DNA of 64,000 bases from NCBI GenBank assembly GCA_963678675.1, contig OY783197.1, positions 21,371,934 through 21,435,933 of the forward strand, read 5' to 3'. Positions 1 through 10,887 of the stretch are shown here, piece by piece. Source of the DNA: Xiphydria camelus. Taxonomy: Eukaryota > Arthropoda > Insecta > Hymenoptera > Xiphydriidae. Within the stretch, counting starts at the first letter, position 1. Each line of letters opens with the position of its first letter. Below the pieces are notes generated by a model. That model did not search any database and had not been told where the DNA came from. It saw nothing but the letters and a program-made list of their open reading frames with translations. Position numbers and translations under genes: made by a program.

Positions 1-3000
1 GAGCGTGTTTCCTCCCTCGCGGGCGCGGGAGGGAAGAGAGACGGAAAAAGCGGCGGTGAAAAGAGCCGCTTGTTTGTTTATACCCGGGCCGCCGCTGCCG
101 AGGTAAAGGCGGGAGCCGCGCGCGCGAACTGCCGAAGTAGATACTCTCCCGTCGTTGGTCCAGCGAAAGTGAGTAAATGCACGAGATTAGCATCGATCGC
201 TACGCGGAGCCCGGCGCGCTACGTCTGGACGCCTGATTCGATTGTTCACGGTTTGTTAAGCCTACCCGGCGCGCGCTTTCAATAAGTGTGCGAGAATAAA
301 GTCGATCCCCGAAGTCGGTTCGTCAAGGTCACGTGTGTGTAGTGATAGCAAGCCTTCGGGGATCTGATTTCGAGCGCCTCCTCGATGACTTCGCGCCCTC
401 TCGGTGCTTCGATCGACTGTCCCATCGGAGCACGTGCCGCGAAGAAGGGTGATATATTTATACTTCTCGTCGCGCCTGTTGACATGTAAGTCTGCCTATT
501 ATGCGGCGACAGGGGGGGCTTTCTTTGGAGGGACCGAAACATTTCTATGAATCCCACCGCGAGGGTTGCTGACCCTCCAATCGCCCGGGATCGACCTGTA
601 ACGTCTTTTGTAAGTCGCGAGAGTGGGTGGATTTTAAACGGCTTCTGTATTCGTCGTACGATTCGCATTGCTGTATACGAAAACTAATTTCTCCATTCTG
701 TACATTGAGAAAAAAATTTAATTGTTCCAACCAAATTGTTTGGGTTGAAGGTTACGTTTCGTCAAACAAATAATTGTGTTTGATTGGATTGTGCATAGTT
801 GGAATATTAAAATTTTTTGTTTAATTCAATAAAATTCGTATTGCACATTTTTTTCTTGGTATATCAAATTCTTCGTCCGATTCGAAATAAATTTGTCAGC
901 TTTCTACGAATCACGAGACACCCGCTATACAGATCTCCGGCGAGAAAGTCTGTAATCCGATTGCCCGCGCGGTACAGGTATTAATATTCCACAGTAACCA
1001 TTAAGAGCTATATAAAATCCCGTCGGACGCGCGCGTCACGAGAAACTCCGCTCCTCGAGATCGAACCGCACCGCGGGACACCGCGATTAATTCCGGCAAC
1101 TTTGCGGCCCTGGAATTCGATATCACCCAATAAAATCAGACTCCTGAACCCCGGTTAATCAAGCCCTTAATTGCGCGACGCAGAGCTCGTAAAAGGCCCG
1201 CGCGTAATTAAGCCCTCCCCTTTCTAACCGCCGATTTCTTTCGCGCCACAGTTTCGAGATTAACCGTAGTGTGTAAATCCGTGCGCGCGCGGGCCACCCG
1301 CGGGATCGGGTTGGAGTCGGGGGTTAACGAACCGTAAAACGGTTCGCTCGCGGCTAGATGCACGCGGGAAACGATCGCGTCCGCGGTGGCGAGAAAAGGA
1401 AATTAGCGAAAACCTGCGTTCCACGCGCTCGCGCACACGTGACAATGTAGCGGAAGACGAATCGTGCAGCGCGCAAAGTCGTGAGTCACCCGGAGCGCCG
1501 TGATATGCGTACGTATTATATGCACACACAAAGTTTTTAAAACTCAGCCTCTACTGCGCTGTAACTCGCCGCGTGCTATATTTAACTTAAATTTCGCACG
1601 GCAGAAATGTCGCTCGCTGTCGTAAACAGCGCCGCACTTTTCGCTGGAACGTCTCCAGAAATTTCTCTCGATCGACACGCGAGAGAAGAGCTATACTGCT
1701 ATACTCGTACCAGATAATAAATTTGACATTTTGTTTGTTTCGCCATATTCAAAGAAACATTTATTAACTACAAATAAACTGTTTTCTCGGTGTAAGTTAA
1801 TCAAATCTACCACATTTTTTTCTCAATGTATAGATCCAGTAAACAATAAACTCAACATTGACCATGATCTCGTAAAGTTGAAATTTTTCTTTCAAATGAA
1901 CATTTGGAATTTCAGGTACATAAATCTATCATCTATAGTATAACACAGTGATTGATATACTCTTTTCTCTCCATGTAAATACATAGTAAGTGGTTCGAAA
2001 CTATGTTATATCACAAGCTGCCCGAGAGCCGTGACTTCGCAGCAAGGATTCGTCTCGCCCTTGAACATCAGAATAATTCACGGCGTCCGTCCTCGATTTA
2101 CGAAAAAAAAGAACCTCTGATCGCGCATTTTATCGCGCAAGTACGCGTCACGTGCAATCCTACGTTCTTACTCCACGTAGAATAATCGTATCCATGTGTC
2201 GATTATGTTACTGTTTCCTCCCCGTTGAATCATAAAATACTTTCCATACTAAAACTACTATTTCTTGCGAATAGTACGCGATTAAGAATTACTAAACAAC
2301 GCGTATTCCATGTAGTTCATTATAAACGAAAGATGTCAGCCAGCCTCCATCCGGAAAATAAAAATTGGACCACGCATCGATCGGCGAAACGCGCCAAATT
2401 TATCGGAACCTCGCAAGGTCCAGTAGCCGCGAAAGCAGATCCGATCGGTCGATATTCGCTTCACCGAGATGCAGAGCTGTCACTCACCACGAGATTCACC
2501 GCTGCCTCCCAGTGTCATCGACGACGCGACGTCCCGCGTCCACTGCCGGGATCACTTCGACTTTTTCACGCGTGTCCGTTCCGTCGTGAGTCCAATTCGA
2601 ACGATGATCGTCCCATTTCCACGCACTTCCTTCGAAAAACTGGCACTCGTTCCGATTCCACACGTCGCGGTCTTTTATCGCGCGGCTCCCGCAGCGGTGG
2701 AAACGTCAAACGACCGAAATCCACGGAGACGGCAAATACTCGCCAGTCTCGACTCGGCAGTCGGCGCACACTGCAAGTATCCCGTCTGCCACGCGACTCT
2801 GAAACTCGAAAGCCGAGCCGCGCAACATGGCGGCCGCCAGGGGCGCTCCGATTGGCTGGCGGAGGGCGGTCAGGTACTCAACCTTGTTATCGGCGGTGCC
2901 GCGGTTTCCCGCGCTGCTGGAAGCGTGAAACGGAGCAGAAGTTGATAACGGTGGATCGCGGTGGCTGGTGGGTTGGCTTCGCCAATATTATGATCGTTCG

Positions 3001-3194
3001 GCACGGAGTTCGAGATTCAAAAATAAATTCGAGATAATTATTTAATAAAAATCCATAATTATTTAAAAATCATTTATAATTATTATTATTTAATAAAAAT
3101 CAATAATTATTTAATGACCTCGAGATTTTCTTCTCACTTGATTGATTCTCGTTACTCGTAATCCGAGTTTCGTTAAATATTTGAAATCGAAGTG
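1..3194. other. Gene-poor left flank
   Basis: No coding gene can be supported here. Bases 1-660 and about 1020-1530 are CpG-rich with few stop codons, so the open frames there are probably chance. Around 1695-1800 lies one arm of a MITE ending in ACTGTTTTCTCGGTGTAA; fuller relatives sit at about 52916-53147 and 54275-54550. The stretch 3040-3120 is a simple AT-rich repeat built on ATAATTATTTAAT, directly outside the large transposon. Confidence 0.5.
2380..2960. promoter_or_regulatory. Possible CpG-rich promoter
   Basis: A CpG-rich block with a CCAAT-type motif (GATTGGCTGG near 2850) and a short reading frame starting ATGGCGGCCGCC near 2827 that runs into a possible donor (CAG then GTACTC). 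This could be the first exon and promoter of a gene, but no matching downstream exon was found, and the transposon begins about 300 bp later. Weak call from base composition only. Confidence 0.2.
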
Positions 3195-3216
3195 CACTGC
3201 AAATGGAAGTGTGTTA
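3195..3216 (+). repeat. Left terminal inverted repeat (22 bp)
   Basis: Begins CACTGCAAATGGAAGTGTGT and is the exact reverse complement of 10838-10859. The flanking bases TG at 3193-3194 match TG at 10860-10861. Confidence 0.92.
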
Positions 3217-3475
3217 TGAAGTGTGTTAATTTACACACAACACACGTTTTTCGTGTGTTATTGAAATCCTATGTGTAAAATAACACGTCTAAAGTGTGTT
3301 TTCAGATGAATTAACACATTTTGTCTGTGTTATTTGCAGAACACACGGTTTTTAGTGCGTTAAAGCTTAAAACGTTTAACTTAACACACATGAAACGTGT
3401 TAAAATAAAGCACGTAAGCATGATTTACACACTTCAACCGATTAACGCACTTGTAACTTAAAACATGAGCCAAGA
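3207..3475. repeat. Left subterminal repeat array
   Basis: Many direct and inverted copies of short motifs such as GTGTGTTA, AACACACG and AACGTGTTAA occur within about 270 bp of the left end, with a matching array at the right end. In CACTA-like transposons such arrays are transposase-binding sites; that role is inferred here. Confidence 0.7.
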
Positions 3476-3677
3476 ATAACATCCCCGTCTTGAAATCATT
3501 ATTTTGTTTGGGCTATAGTTTCAGGAATTAAGTCGTACGTATGGAATATTTACAAACTTTTTTGACAAGTGTTGTTTTATTTTTTTGCATGTACACATTA
3601 TGTATTACAGGGTTAAATGGTAATGAGAAATGCGTATATAACTGAAATTTTTTTAAATGCGAAAATTATAATGTTAG

Positions 3678-6608
3678 CTATCCAATAAATTCGACGTGGT
3701 CACAGTTGATTAAGGGAACATATTTCCCACGCATGACTGTAAAGGAAGACAATGGATGTGGAAATACTAAATTCTCGGTAGCAATTACGTTTTGCTGGGT
3801 ATCTACAGGTCGTTCAATCAAATATGCATTCAATTCTTCACAATAATTTACAGTTTCAAGATGTGAAATTATAAACAATTTCCAATTTTGATAAACAAAT
3901 AAGTCGTTTATTTCTGCAAATAAAGGAAGCGAATTATCGTTACTGAATTGATATAAAATGATACTGTTTTTCTCGTACATTGTTCCATATATAACTATTT
4001 TGCTGGTTCGCATAATTTGGCATGTATCTCGTTCAGCCTCATCAACAAATCGATTAAACAATCTTGCGTAAGGAAGATTTTTCAGCAGTAGTATAGGACC
4101 TGTTTTTACCTGATCACCTTTGTATAGAAATTTTTTTGATGGCATTCCTGGATATGAAGCAAGTCTAGAAGATAGTCGTGCTTGATGTCGGTAGCTCAAC
4201 GTGAAAGGAATGTTTTTGAAATTTCGAACGATCGGCACTAATGATTTGAAGTATGCATGAGCAGCTTCAAATCTAAAGCACCACTGTTGTCTTGCAGGTC
4301 CAAACAATTTGATGTATCGTGGAATATGAATCATAAAATGAAATTTTGGTGTAATCCAGTCAGAATGCAATCTACTAAATCGCAATAGAAACACTTGGAT
4401 CATTCGACTTAATAAATCTATCGACTCTGTTCGGACTTCATATGCAAGACAAACGTTCATAATTTGCAGAAGCAGAATGTGACAATTAATTACATCCTTG
4501 ATATCTTCCTTTTCACACTCTAATATCCATTCGCAAATTAAAAATGGCAATATATGTGCAAGCACGAATATTTGCGATGCTTTTTGGCGTAAGGTATTGT
4601 TCTCCGTAAGTTGATCACGTTCGATGAAAGCAGGTTTATCTCTTTTAAAGTGACCATAATGGAAGCAAGTTAATTTTTCATTGAATTCATCAACTGTGAA
4701 AAGGTTATTCTGAATAATGCAGTCTCGCAATGTTACTCGGCATATAATTTCCGCTACACCTTCAATTAAAATGTGCATACAATCCTGTGGAAGGCACATT
4801 GTAATATCAAAATTAGGTATACCCATCAACGGACTTTTTCTGTTGATTCCATACTGCTTTTGCCAGAAGTTTTTAGCCGCTTTTGTAATATTCGGTTCAC
4901 AAATTGCATCAATATGTTCCTGGTGGTCGTTAGTATTACGTAAAATAAAATTATTTTCATGAAAATTATTTTTCCACTCTTCTCTGGTCGTCATGCATGA
5001 ACGACAGAGTCGATAGGCAGAAACAGACTCTTTATATCCTCCAATCATCGCTGAAGCAGGGGTATCTCCAGCGCAAAACAAAACTGATCCTTTGAAATTT
5101 TTTATCTGACCATTGACAGTTATATTGACTCCCTCAATTTGTAATTTGATGATATCGGAAATAAACGGTTCCAAAATTCTTTCTAGAGCGTTGAATTCTT
5201 TTAAAAATGAGGTCTTGACGACAGCCAATAGCTGAATACTATCCTTTGACGATCGTACTTCAGGATTGATATTTGCAAGGGACCAATAAAACATCGATAG
5301 TTTGTGAGTTTTTGAAGCGGCTCCTAAGGGATTCGTGACTCCAAGGTCATCATAATATAGTATAATAGCTAAGGCGTTCTCGTTATTTCGGAAAAAGTCA
5401 TTTTCTCGATAATAACAGCCGTCCAGAACTGTTCGAAGAATACATTTGTCATTGTTTGACGGGTTTTCAATGTGAAATCGGACTTCGTCGTTATTTAGAA
5501 GATTTTTTAAATTGTCAAGGAAAGGTATAATATACGCATGACGATTGACTTCTACAAGATCTGGTATTGTGCCAAATTGCCTCTTCTTCTGTTTCCATTG
5601 AAAAGTAGCACCAATAACATGTGCTTGTGGCATTACCATGCCAAACTTCTCAATAAGTACCTTATCGAGAGCATCTTTTGAGCATACCGAAGAATATATC
5701 GACGATGGTGGATATTCATTTCCTAAGATATTTTGATAATCTTCTAAACGAAGTAACTTTGTTTCGGGGTCACATCTCCTCTTTAATTCATCCTTTAAAG
5801 AGAAAATCATTTGTTTTCATATTTAATCTATTATTATGAGCATAATCAAACAAATGTTTTACAAAAGTCTTACCAACAAAACTGACAAATAAGCATCTAA
5901 TAAATTCGTGACGCCATCGATAAGATGATCGACAGCAGTTTGTGAAACTTTACAATTTTCGCGAATATTGACGAGGAATTTGGCCGCATGCCATTCGAGA
6001 AATTCAGATGGTAACACGACAGGCTGTGCTCTGTTTTCTGAAATTTAAATGCACTCACATAGTATAATCTGCACACACTATTGTAGGACACAGAAAAAAA
6101 ATATTTATATCGAAGAAATGTTAATTTTAAATTATAGCAAAGAAATATTTCTTCGATTTAAAGAACATTTCTTTAATGAAAATAATATATTCCTTAAATT
6201 AAAGGATTATTCTGTAAATGAAAGATATATCTTTAAATCAAAGAAATATTCATTTGCAACTATCCAAATTTTAAACAGTGTACATCGCATACCATCGTCT
6301 TCACGTCCCACATTTTGATTATTTTCTACCTCACAGGGTATATCGGGTAAATTAACTTCTACTTCCACTAATTCTGCTTCCTGATTTATTTCGTCTCGAA
6401 ATTCCGGAATATCTGGATGATTTCTACATAAATGCTGACAGAAAGATTTCCATTTTCCAAACGTGGCAGCACATCCGTTATGTACACATTTCACTCTGAA
6501 CTGTGGATCGTATCGATGATGTCGAATGACATGTTGCATCAAGAGATCACTCGTTGCACAAGAAAAGAAGCACATTGTGCACGGAAAATTTTGTTTCACT
6601 CCGATCAT
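3678..6608 (-). CDS. C2H2 zinc-finger transposase, 864 aa, three exons
   Basis: Probable transposase of the surrounding element. I reconstructed three exons with matching phases: 6608-6293, 6037-5874 and 5792-3678 (donors GTATGC and GTAAGA; acceptors TTTCAG and TTAAAG). The sum is 864 codons plus stop. Exon 1 encodes two C2H2 fingers, C10-x2-C13-x12-H26-x3-H30 and C41-x4-C46-x12-H59-x4-H64. The body has motifs typical of zinc-finger-linked Plavaka/CMC-like transposases: YYDDLG (D307/D308), CAGDTP (D403), a zinc-knuckle-like CRSC, LPQDCMH (D497) and RFEAAHAYFK (E669). D403, D497 and E669 are candidate catalytic DDE residues by position and family resemblance. The start is the first ATG before the fingers. 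There are no frameshifts or stops, so it may be functional. The element ends about 480 bp past the stop codon. Confidence 0.82.
6090..6255. repeat. AT-rich repeat in transposase intron 1
   Basis: Several degenerate units of the form AAAGAAATATTTCTT and TTTAAAG in both orientations lie inside intron 1 of the transposase. They resemble a small MITE or simple-repeat expansion. No coding role is visible. Confidence 0.4.
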
Positions 6609-7139
6609 ATTAATATTGTGCCATTAAAATCCAAATTTTCAATATTATTTCCGAGCTGGCTGTACGTGTTTAGCATAAAACTGTTTAACATCGGCTGCGT
6701 TCCTATCGCCACCGGCCAAGTTCATTGGGCCGTCATATTCAACTGTAAGATAGAGCAGTGACTCCAGTAGGAGAAAGTTTCTCTACCGATAGCGTCAGGC
6801 AAGGACTTTTTTTATCCATTGTTTCCAGCCGTACTCTGGACAGTTGGTTGCCAGATGCCTTGCCTGCACAGCTTCGTTCGTAGCACGGGTCATCGCAGCC
6901 CCTTACGCGGCTTTCCGACGCCTCGGAAGATGCGCAACCCTACCAGCCTTTGTCTCCTTCGGTTTTTTTCCTCAGCAATAGCCAGTAGAAAAATGCACAT
7001 TCCCACTCCTCTCTCGACTTCACCCCCAACACAATTTTGTACATAACAGTCAGTCACCATCGACACTGCAATAAGGCAAGTCGCGCCGTCGCTGTCGCGC
7101 AAAACGCTCGTGACGCCGAGACAATCCACGTGTAAGAAA
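6609..7139. promoter_or_regulatory. Shared intergenic region of the divergent transposon genes
   Basis: This 531-bp stretch separates the start codons of the transposase (minus) and the accessory gene (plus), so both promoters should lie here. It is less AT-rich than the rest of the element. I see no unambiguous TATA or initiator motif. The role is inferred from geometry. Confidence 0.4.
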
Positions 7140-10100
7140 ATGGAAAAAAAGGCGTATTGTATAATCGGAGAACGTTGCAAATGTATTAGATACGTGTCGG
7201 AAAAAAATAAATGTGACGCTGAAGTTGTACGTGGCAAGTTATTCGAAGTGTGCAAGACGGACGCTATATTGAAAGCGATGGTGCATCACAAATCAATCGT
7301 TTTGCAAACAAAGGATCCTGACAGAGGGGATAAATTTTGCGATATTGAAGAAGACTACGAGATTCCTGACAAAAGTGATGTTAATGTGGTTCTCATTCAA
7401 ACCGTCGAAGAAATTGTGCCCGGCTCGAAGAATCGTAACGAAGATTTCGATCAAGATGATTTGCAAAACAATTGGAACTCAATGGAAGTAAATGTTCTGT
7501 ACACTGAACCTCTGCAAAGTACTTCAAATGCGACAAGTGAATTGGAAGCCTCACATTCAGTTGCGAACGTATCGGAAAAGAAGTCTGAAGATCATGCGTT
7601 GAAAAATATTTTCAAAAAAGAGGTATGTTTAATCATTTGTCATCGATGTTATGTATTCTTGTTCTTTATTATTTAATTAATCCTTAGTTGCCTTCAGTAT
7701 CTTACCTTTTATTTTGTTTCATAAAGCCAACCCCCCTCCCCCCAAGATAAGGTTAGAGACTATCAAAGATGTTGGGGTGTTCTTTATTAATTGATGAGCC
7801 AGATGATTTCCGCATTTTAAAAAATTCAAATTATCAAATTTTTCTTCTGTTTATAAGAAAATTATATTCTTATAATCCCAAAAAATTAATTAGGATATAA
7901 AATATTGCCATAGTTTTGAAAATTGCTAAAATCATGAAGATTATATTAATTTCTACTATTTTATCGTCTCAAAGATTTTTAAAATAATTTTTCGGAACGA
8001 TATCGTTGCATATTGCAGATATCAATTGAAAGCGAAGAATGTAAGGCAGGTCCAAGTGAGATAACAACTATCTCGCCAACTATTCCGTATGAAGGAGAAA
8101 AATCGCAGTCAGTGATTGCCGGGCCCGGCTCCATATTATTTCCAGCACCATTGCCACCGTTAACTTTTGATTTGGAGAAAAAATTGCAAGAAGTTGGTGT
8201 TCTGGAAGCTCAAAAGTCTTTCATGTATTTTTGGGGATCTTATTTGTGGCAAGCGACTAAAGGGGTGCCTACTAAACAAGATTACCACAATTTTGCAATG
8301 AGCATTGTTGCAGCTTATCCTTTGCTTCGCGGAGGTCACATGGAATGTGTTAGTAAAATGCATATTATTTTTGCCTTTTATTTATTGCTCATTTTAGGAT
8401 CCTTTGGACACTTATAATGTTGGCCAATAATTTTTCAAATTTATATATTTCTTACACTGCAGTAAACCAAACTTAATAGTTTTTGGTGATAATTTTGTAC
8501 AGTATAATTGGAGAAATGTGTATATTAAATTTAATTCCCCATTTGTTTCATTCGTCCTGACGGTATAAAACTCATTTTAAACGAATATTGTAGTCACTAT
8601 AATTAGTATATCTTAAGGCGAGAAATCCCTTTAAAAGCGTGAAAAATAGGTATTTTTCGGGAATTTTCCAAAAGCCACGCTTTATATAGAATATCTATTT
8701 CATTATTAATAAACCACGTATTCAACATTCCGTGCATCAACATACCCCTCTGAAACATGGAGATGCGACGCACCGAGGCTTCGCAGTATTGTAATAACAT
8801 ATAGGTACTTGTATTTCTGTTTCTTCAATCCTTAAGGGAATTGTGAAAACACAACTAAGTACTTGGGTAAGAAATCATCGATCCAACATGAAGAAAAAGA
8901 CTTTAAAAAGAGACTACCATGGAAAACTCAAAACGCCAGCTGAGCAAGCCATGTTAATTGACTTAAAAACGTAATCCTTACTTTTTTTAATATGGTCAAT
9001 CATTAGTTATTATTTTAATTGTATTATTAGTTATTATATTATTTAAACTTATTTCGTTTTTTCTGGTAGTGGTCAACCGACAGAAACAGATATAAAAAAC
9101 GCTCTCAAAGAATTAGAGAAAAAACATAAAGATAATAATACACCGCATGTAAAACGATTGTTAAAGATTACACTTTCACACCGAAGAACCTGGATTGAAA
9201 AGGAAGCCACTGGAATAGTGGATATAATTCAAAAGTATCCGCAATTGAAGGAATATGAAACAGTATATTACTTATGAACTATAATATCTAACATACATTG
9301 AGAAAAAAAGTTTTTCAGTCAACTCAATTTTAAGGTTACGGGCGTTCAACCTTATTTATGGTCATTTGAACAAATATTCAGTTTAGGTAGCTGAATATTT
9401 AGTTAGTTCAAATAAATTTTAGTTACTTTAACAAAATATTTTTTCAGATAATTATACATTAAGTTGAGCGCCCATACCCTAAAAATTGAGTTGAATCAAC
9501 TCATTTTTTCTTAGTGTATTATGCGATTTTTAGGTCGGCTTAAATTACAAGAAATAATAGTTTTAAATTATTCGCAGATTTTTTTCGACTTCCTAAATTT
9601 GAGAAAAGTAGACGAAGGTGTGATTTTCCAAAACATCGGTCTGATGATGCAAAATTTAAAGAAATACTTTTCCTCCGAAGCTAATTCAGAGAGGGCTGAA
9701 ATTTTGTTAATGACAAAACTCGAAAATGAATTAGCAAACAAGAAGCTGAAGAAAAAATTTTCGCCTCTAATCACCGTGAGCGAGGTATGACAATAATCAA
9801 GCAATTTTTATTTTATTCAAATTTTATATAAAGGCATATTTCTGCACACAGGCGATGACATCCTCGGAGAATCATCTCGTTGGATGTAAGGACAACTCGC
9901 CACGCGCTATTATTTTTACAGCAGAGGAAAGGATAGCAACAGTGTACATCGTAGCGGATGAACACGTAAAAATCAAAATAGATAATCCTACGGCTACGAA
10001 AACTATCACTTGTCTTCTTGCTGCATATTACGTCTGGGATATAAGGTACCCGACCGCCTACTGTAATGTCCTGGAATACATCGATGGTGAAGTTCTGGGA

Positions 10101-10172
10101 ACCACTACGGTAAACAAGAATTCGACAGTGCAAAAATTTCTCCGAAAACGAAATAGTATCTTGCGTAATTAA
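7140..10172 (+). CDS. Transposon accessory protein, 555 aa, six exons
   Basis: Second gene of the element, transcribed away from the transposase. Exons with consistent phases are 7140-7622, 8019-8348, 8837-8970, 9070-9262, 9578-9784 and 9852-10172; donors are GTATGT, GTTAGT, GTAATC, GTATAT and GTATGA. The start is the ATG at 7140 (context AAGAAAATGG). The N-terminal third is acidic and low in recognisable structure. A proline-rich linker (FPAPLPPLTF) follows, then a basic, probably helical block (STWVRNHRSNMKKK), and a C-terminal block containing AAYYVWDIRYP. From memory this arrangement resembles proteins auto-annotated as SAMD3-like in fish and insects, which I believe accompany zinc-finger transposases of this kind. 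I could not verify that, and no SAM domain is evident. Function unknown; a role in transposition is inferred from co-residence between the TIRs. Confidence 0.75.
9297..9518. mobile_element. MITE in intron 4 of the accessory gene
   Basis: An imperfect palindrome of about 220 bp. The left arm starts CATTGAGAAAAAAAGTT and the right arm ends AACTCATTTTTTCTTAGTG. Both arms carry CAACTCAATTTT and a GGGCG(T/C)TCAAC block. It sits wholly inside the intron between 9262 and 9578, so it is spliced out. Confidence 0.65.
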
Positions 10173-10181
10173 ACCAAATAG

Positions 10182-10308
10182 GGCCAGTTGTTTCAACTTC
10201 TAGGTAAAATTTATCCTCTCGGTAAACCGCTTATTGGCTACTCTGATTGACTGATAAGCGGTTTACCGAGAGGATAAATTTTACCTAGAAGTTGGAACAA
10301 CTGGGGCC
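10182..10308. repeat. Near-perfect hairpin after the accessory gene
   Basis: Two arms of about 52 bp (from GGCCAGTTGTTTCAACTTCT; the right arm ends TTGGAACAACTGGGGCC) flank a loop of about 20 bp. It begins 10 bp after the stop codon at 10172, so it would lie in the 3' UTR. It is probably a tiny MITE that inserted into the larger element, though a role as an RNA hairpin or terminator-like structure is possible. Confidence 0.65.
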
Positions 10309-10654
10309 ATACATAGATGTTTCTACATATATATGCGGCAGTCACAATTTTTTAGTTTACAATCTCAAATATTTAGTTTACATGCATGTAATATATATGT
10401 AAAATATATTTTACAATAACAATAATTTTTTTATTACTTTATAAAACGCCTTCGCACTGTATATAGATAAAAGATGACCAGTAAAGGAAAACAATTCAGC
10501 TGGAAAAAAATGCAAAGTAGTTTTTATGGAGCATCAGAAGAGCTTTTTTTGCAGAAACAGCTCTTTTGAAGCTCCCTATAAGAAAAAACTTTTGGAATTT
10601 GATAATAGCTGCGCTATTTTCTTTTATAATCACTTTTTATCTATAATTTACTCG

Positions 10655-10859
10655 TTTTAAATGTGTTAAAATAACACGTTTACAATGTGTTAAAATAACA
10701 CGTTTACAATGTGTTATACCGGATTAAAACGTTTTAAACGGTTCACTTTAACACGTTTAAAACGTATTATACATTAAAACGCCAGGAAACGTTTAAAACT
10801 TAACTACAAGGATTTACACACGTAAAGTGTGTAAATATAACACACTTCCATTTGCAGTG
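10655..10859. repeat. Right subterminal repeat array and TIR
   Basis: Contains tandem copies of AATGTGTTAAAATAACACGT and further AACGTTTTAAA/TAACAC motifs, ending in the inverted 22-bp TIR at 10838-10859. It mirrors the left array at 3207-3475. Confidence 0.7.
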
Positions 10860-10887
10860 TGCGTGCTGTGAATTTTGTATTTTACGT

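Larger units (their letters stand above)
3195..10859. mobile_element. Intact two-gene CACTG DNA transposon
   Basis: A complete class II element of 7,665 bp. Its ends are perfect 22-bp inverted repeats starting CACTGCAAATGGAAGTGTGT, at 3195-3216 and, inverted, at 10838-10859. The dinucleotide TG flanks both ends (3193-3194 and 10860-10861) and may be a 2-bp target-site duplication. Inside the ends, arrays of AACACACG/AACGTGTTAA-type motifs form subterminal repeats, as in CACTA-like elements. Two divergent spliced genes without internal stops fill the body: a zinc-finger transposase (minus) and an accessory protein (plus). Three smaller palindromic or AT-rich insertions lie in introns or 3' of a gene, none in an exon. 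CACTG ends and the transposase motifs suggest the CMC/Plavaka-like group, but I cannot name the superfamily with certainty. Open frames and perfect TIRs imply a recent arrival. Confidence 0.87.

Noticed and set aside
2225..3037. A 270-codon plus-strand frame
   Set aside because: It starts at a non-ATG codon, has low-complexity Arg/Ser-rich sequence, and competes with other frames in the same CpG-rich block. A promoter or UTR is likelier.
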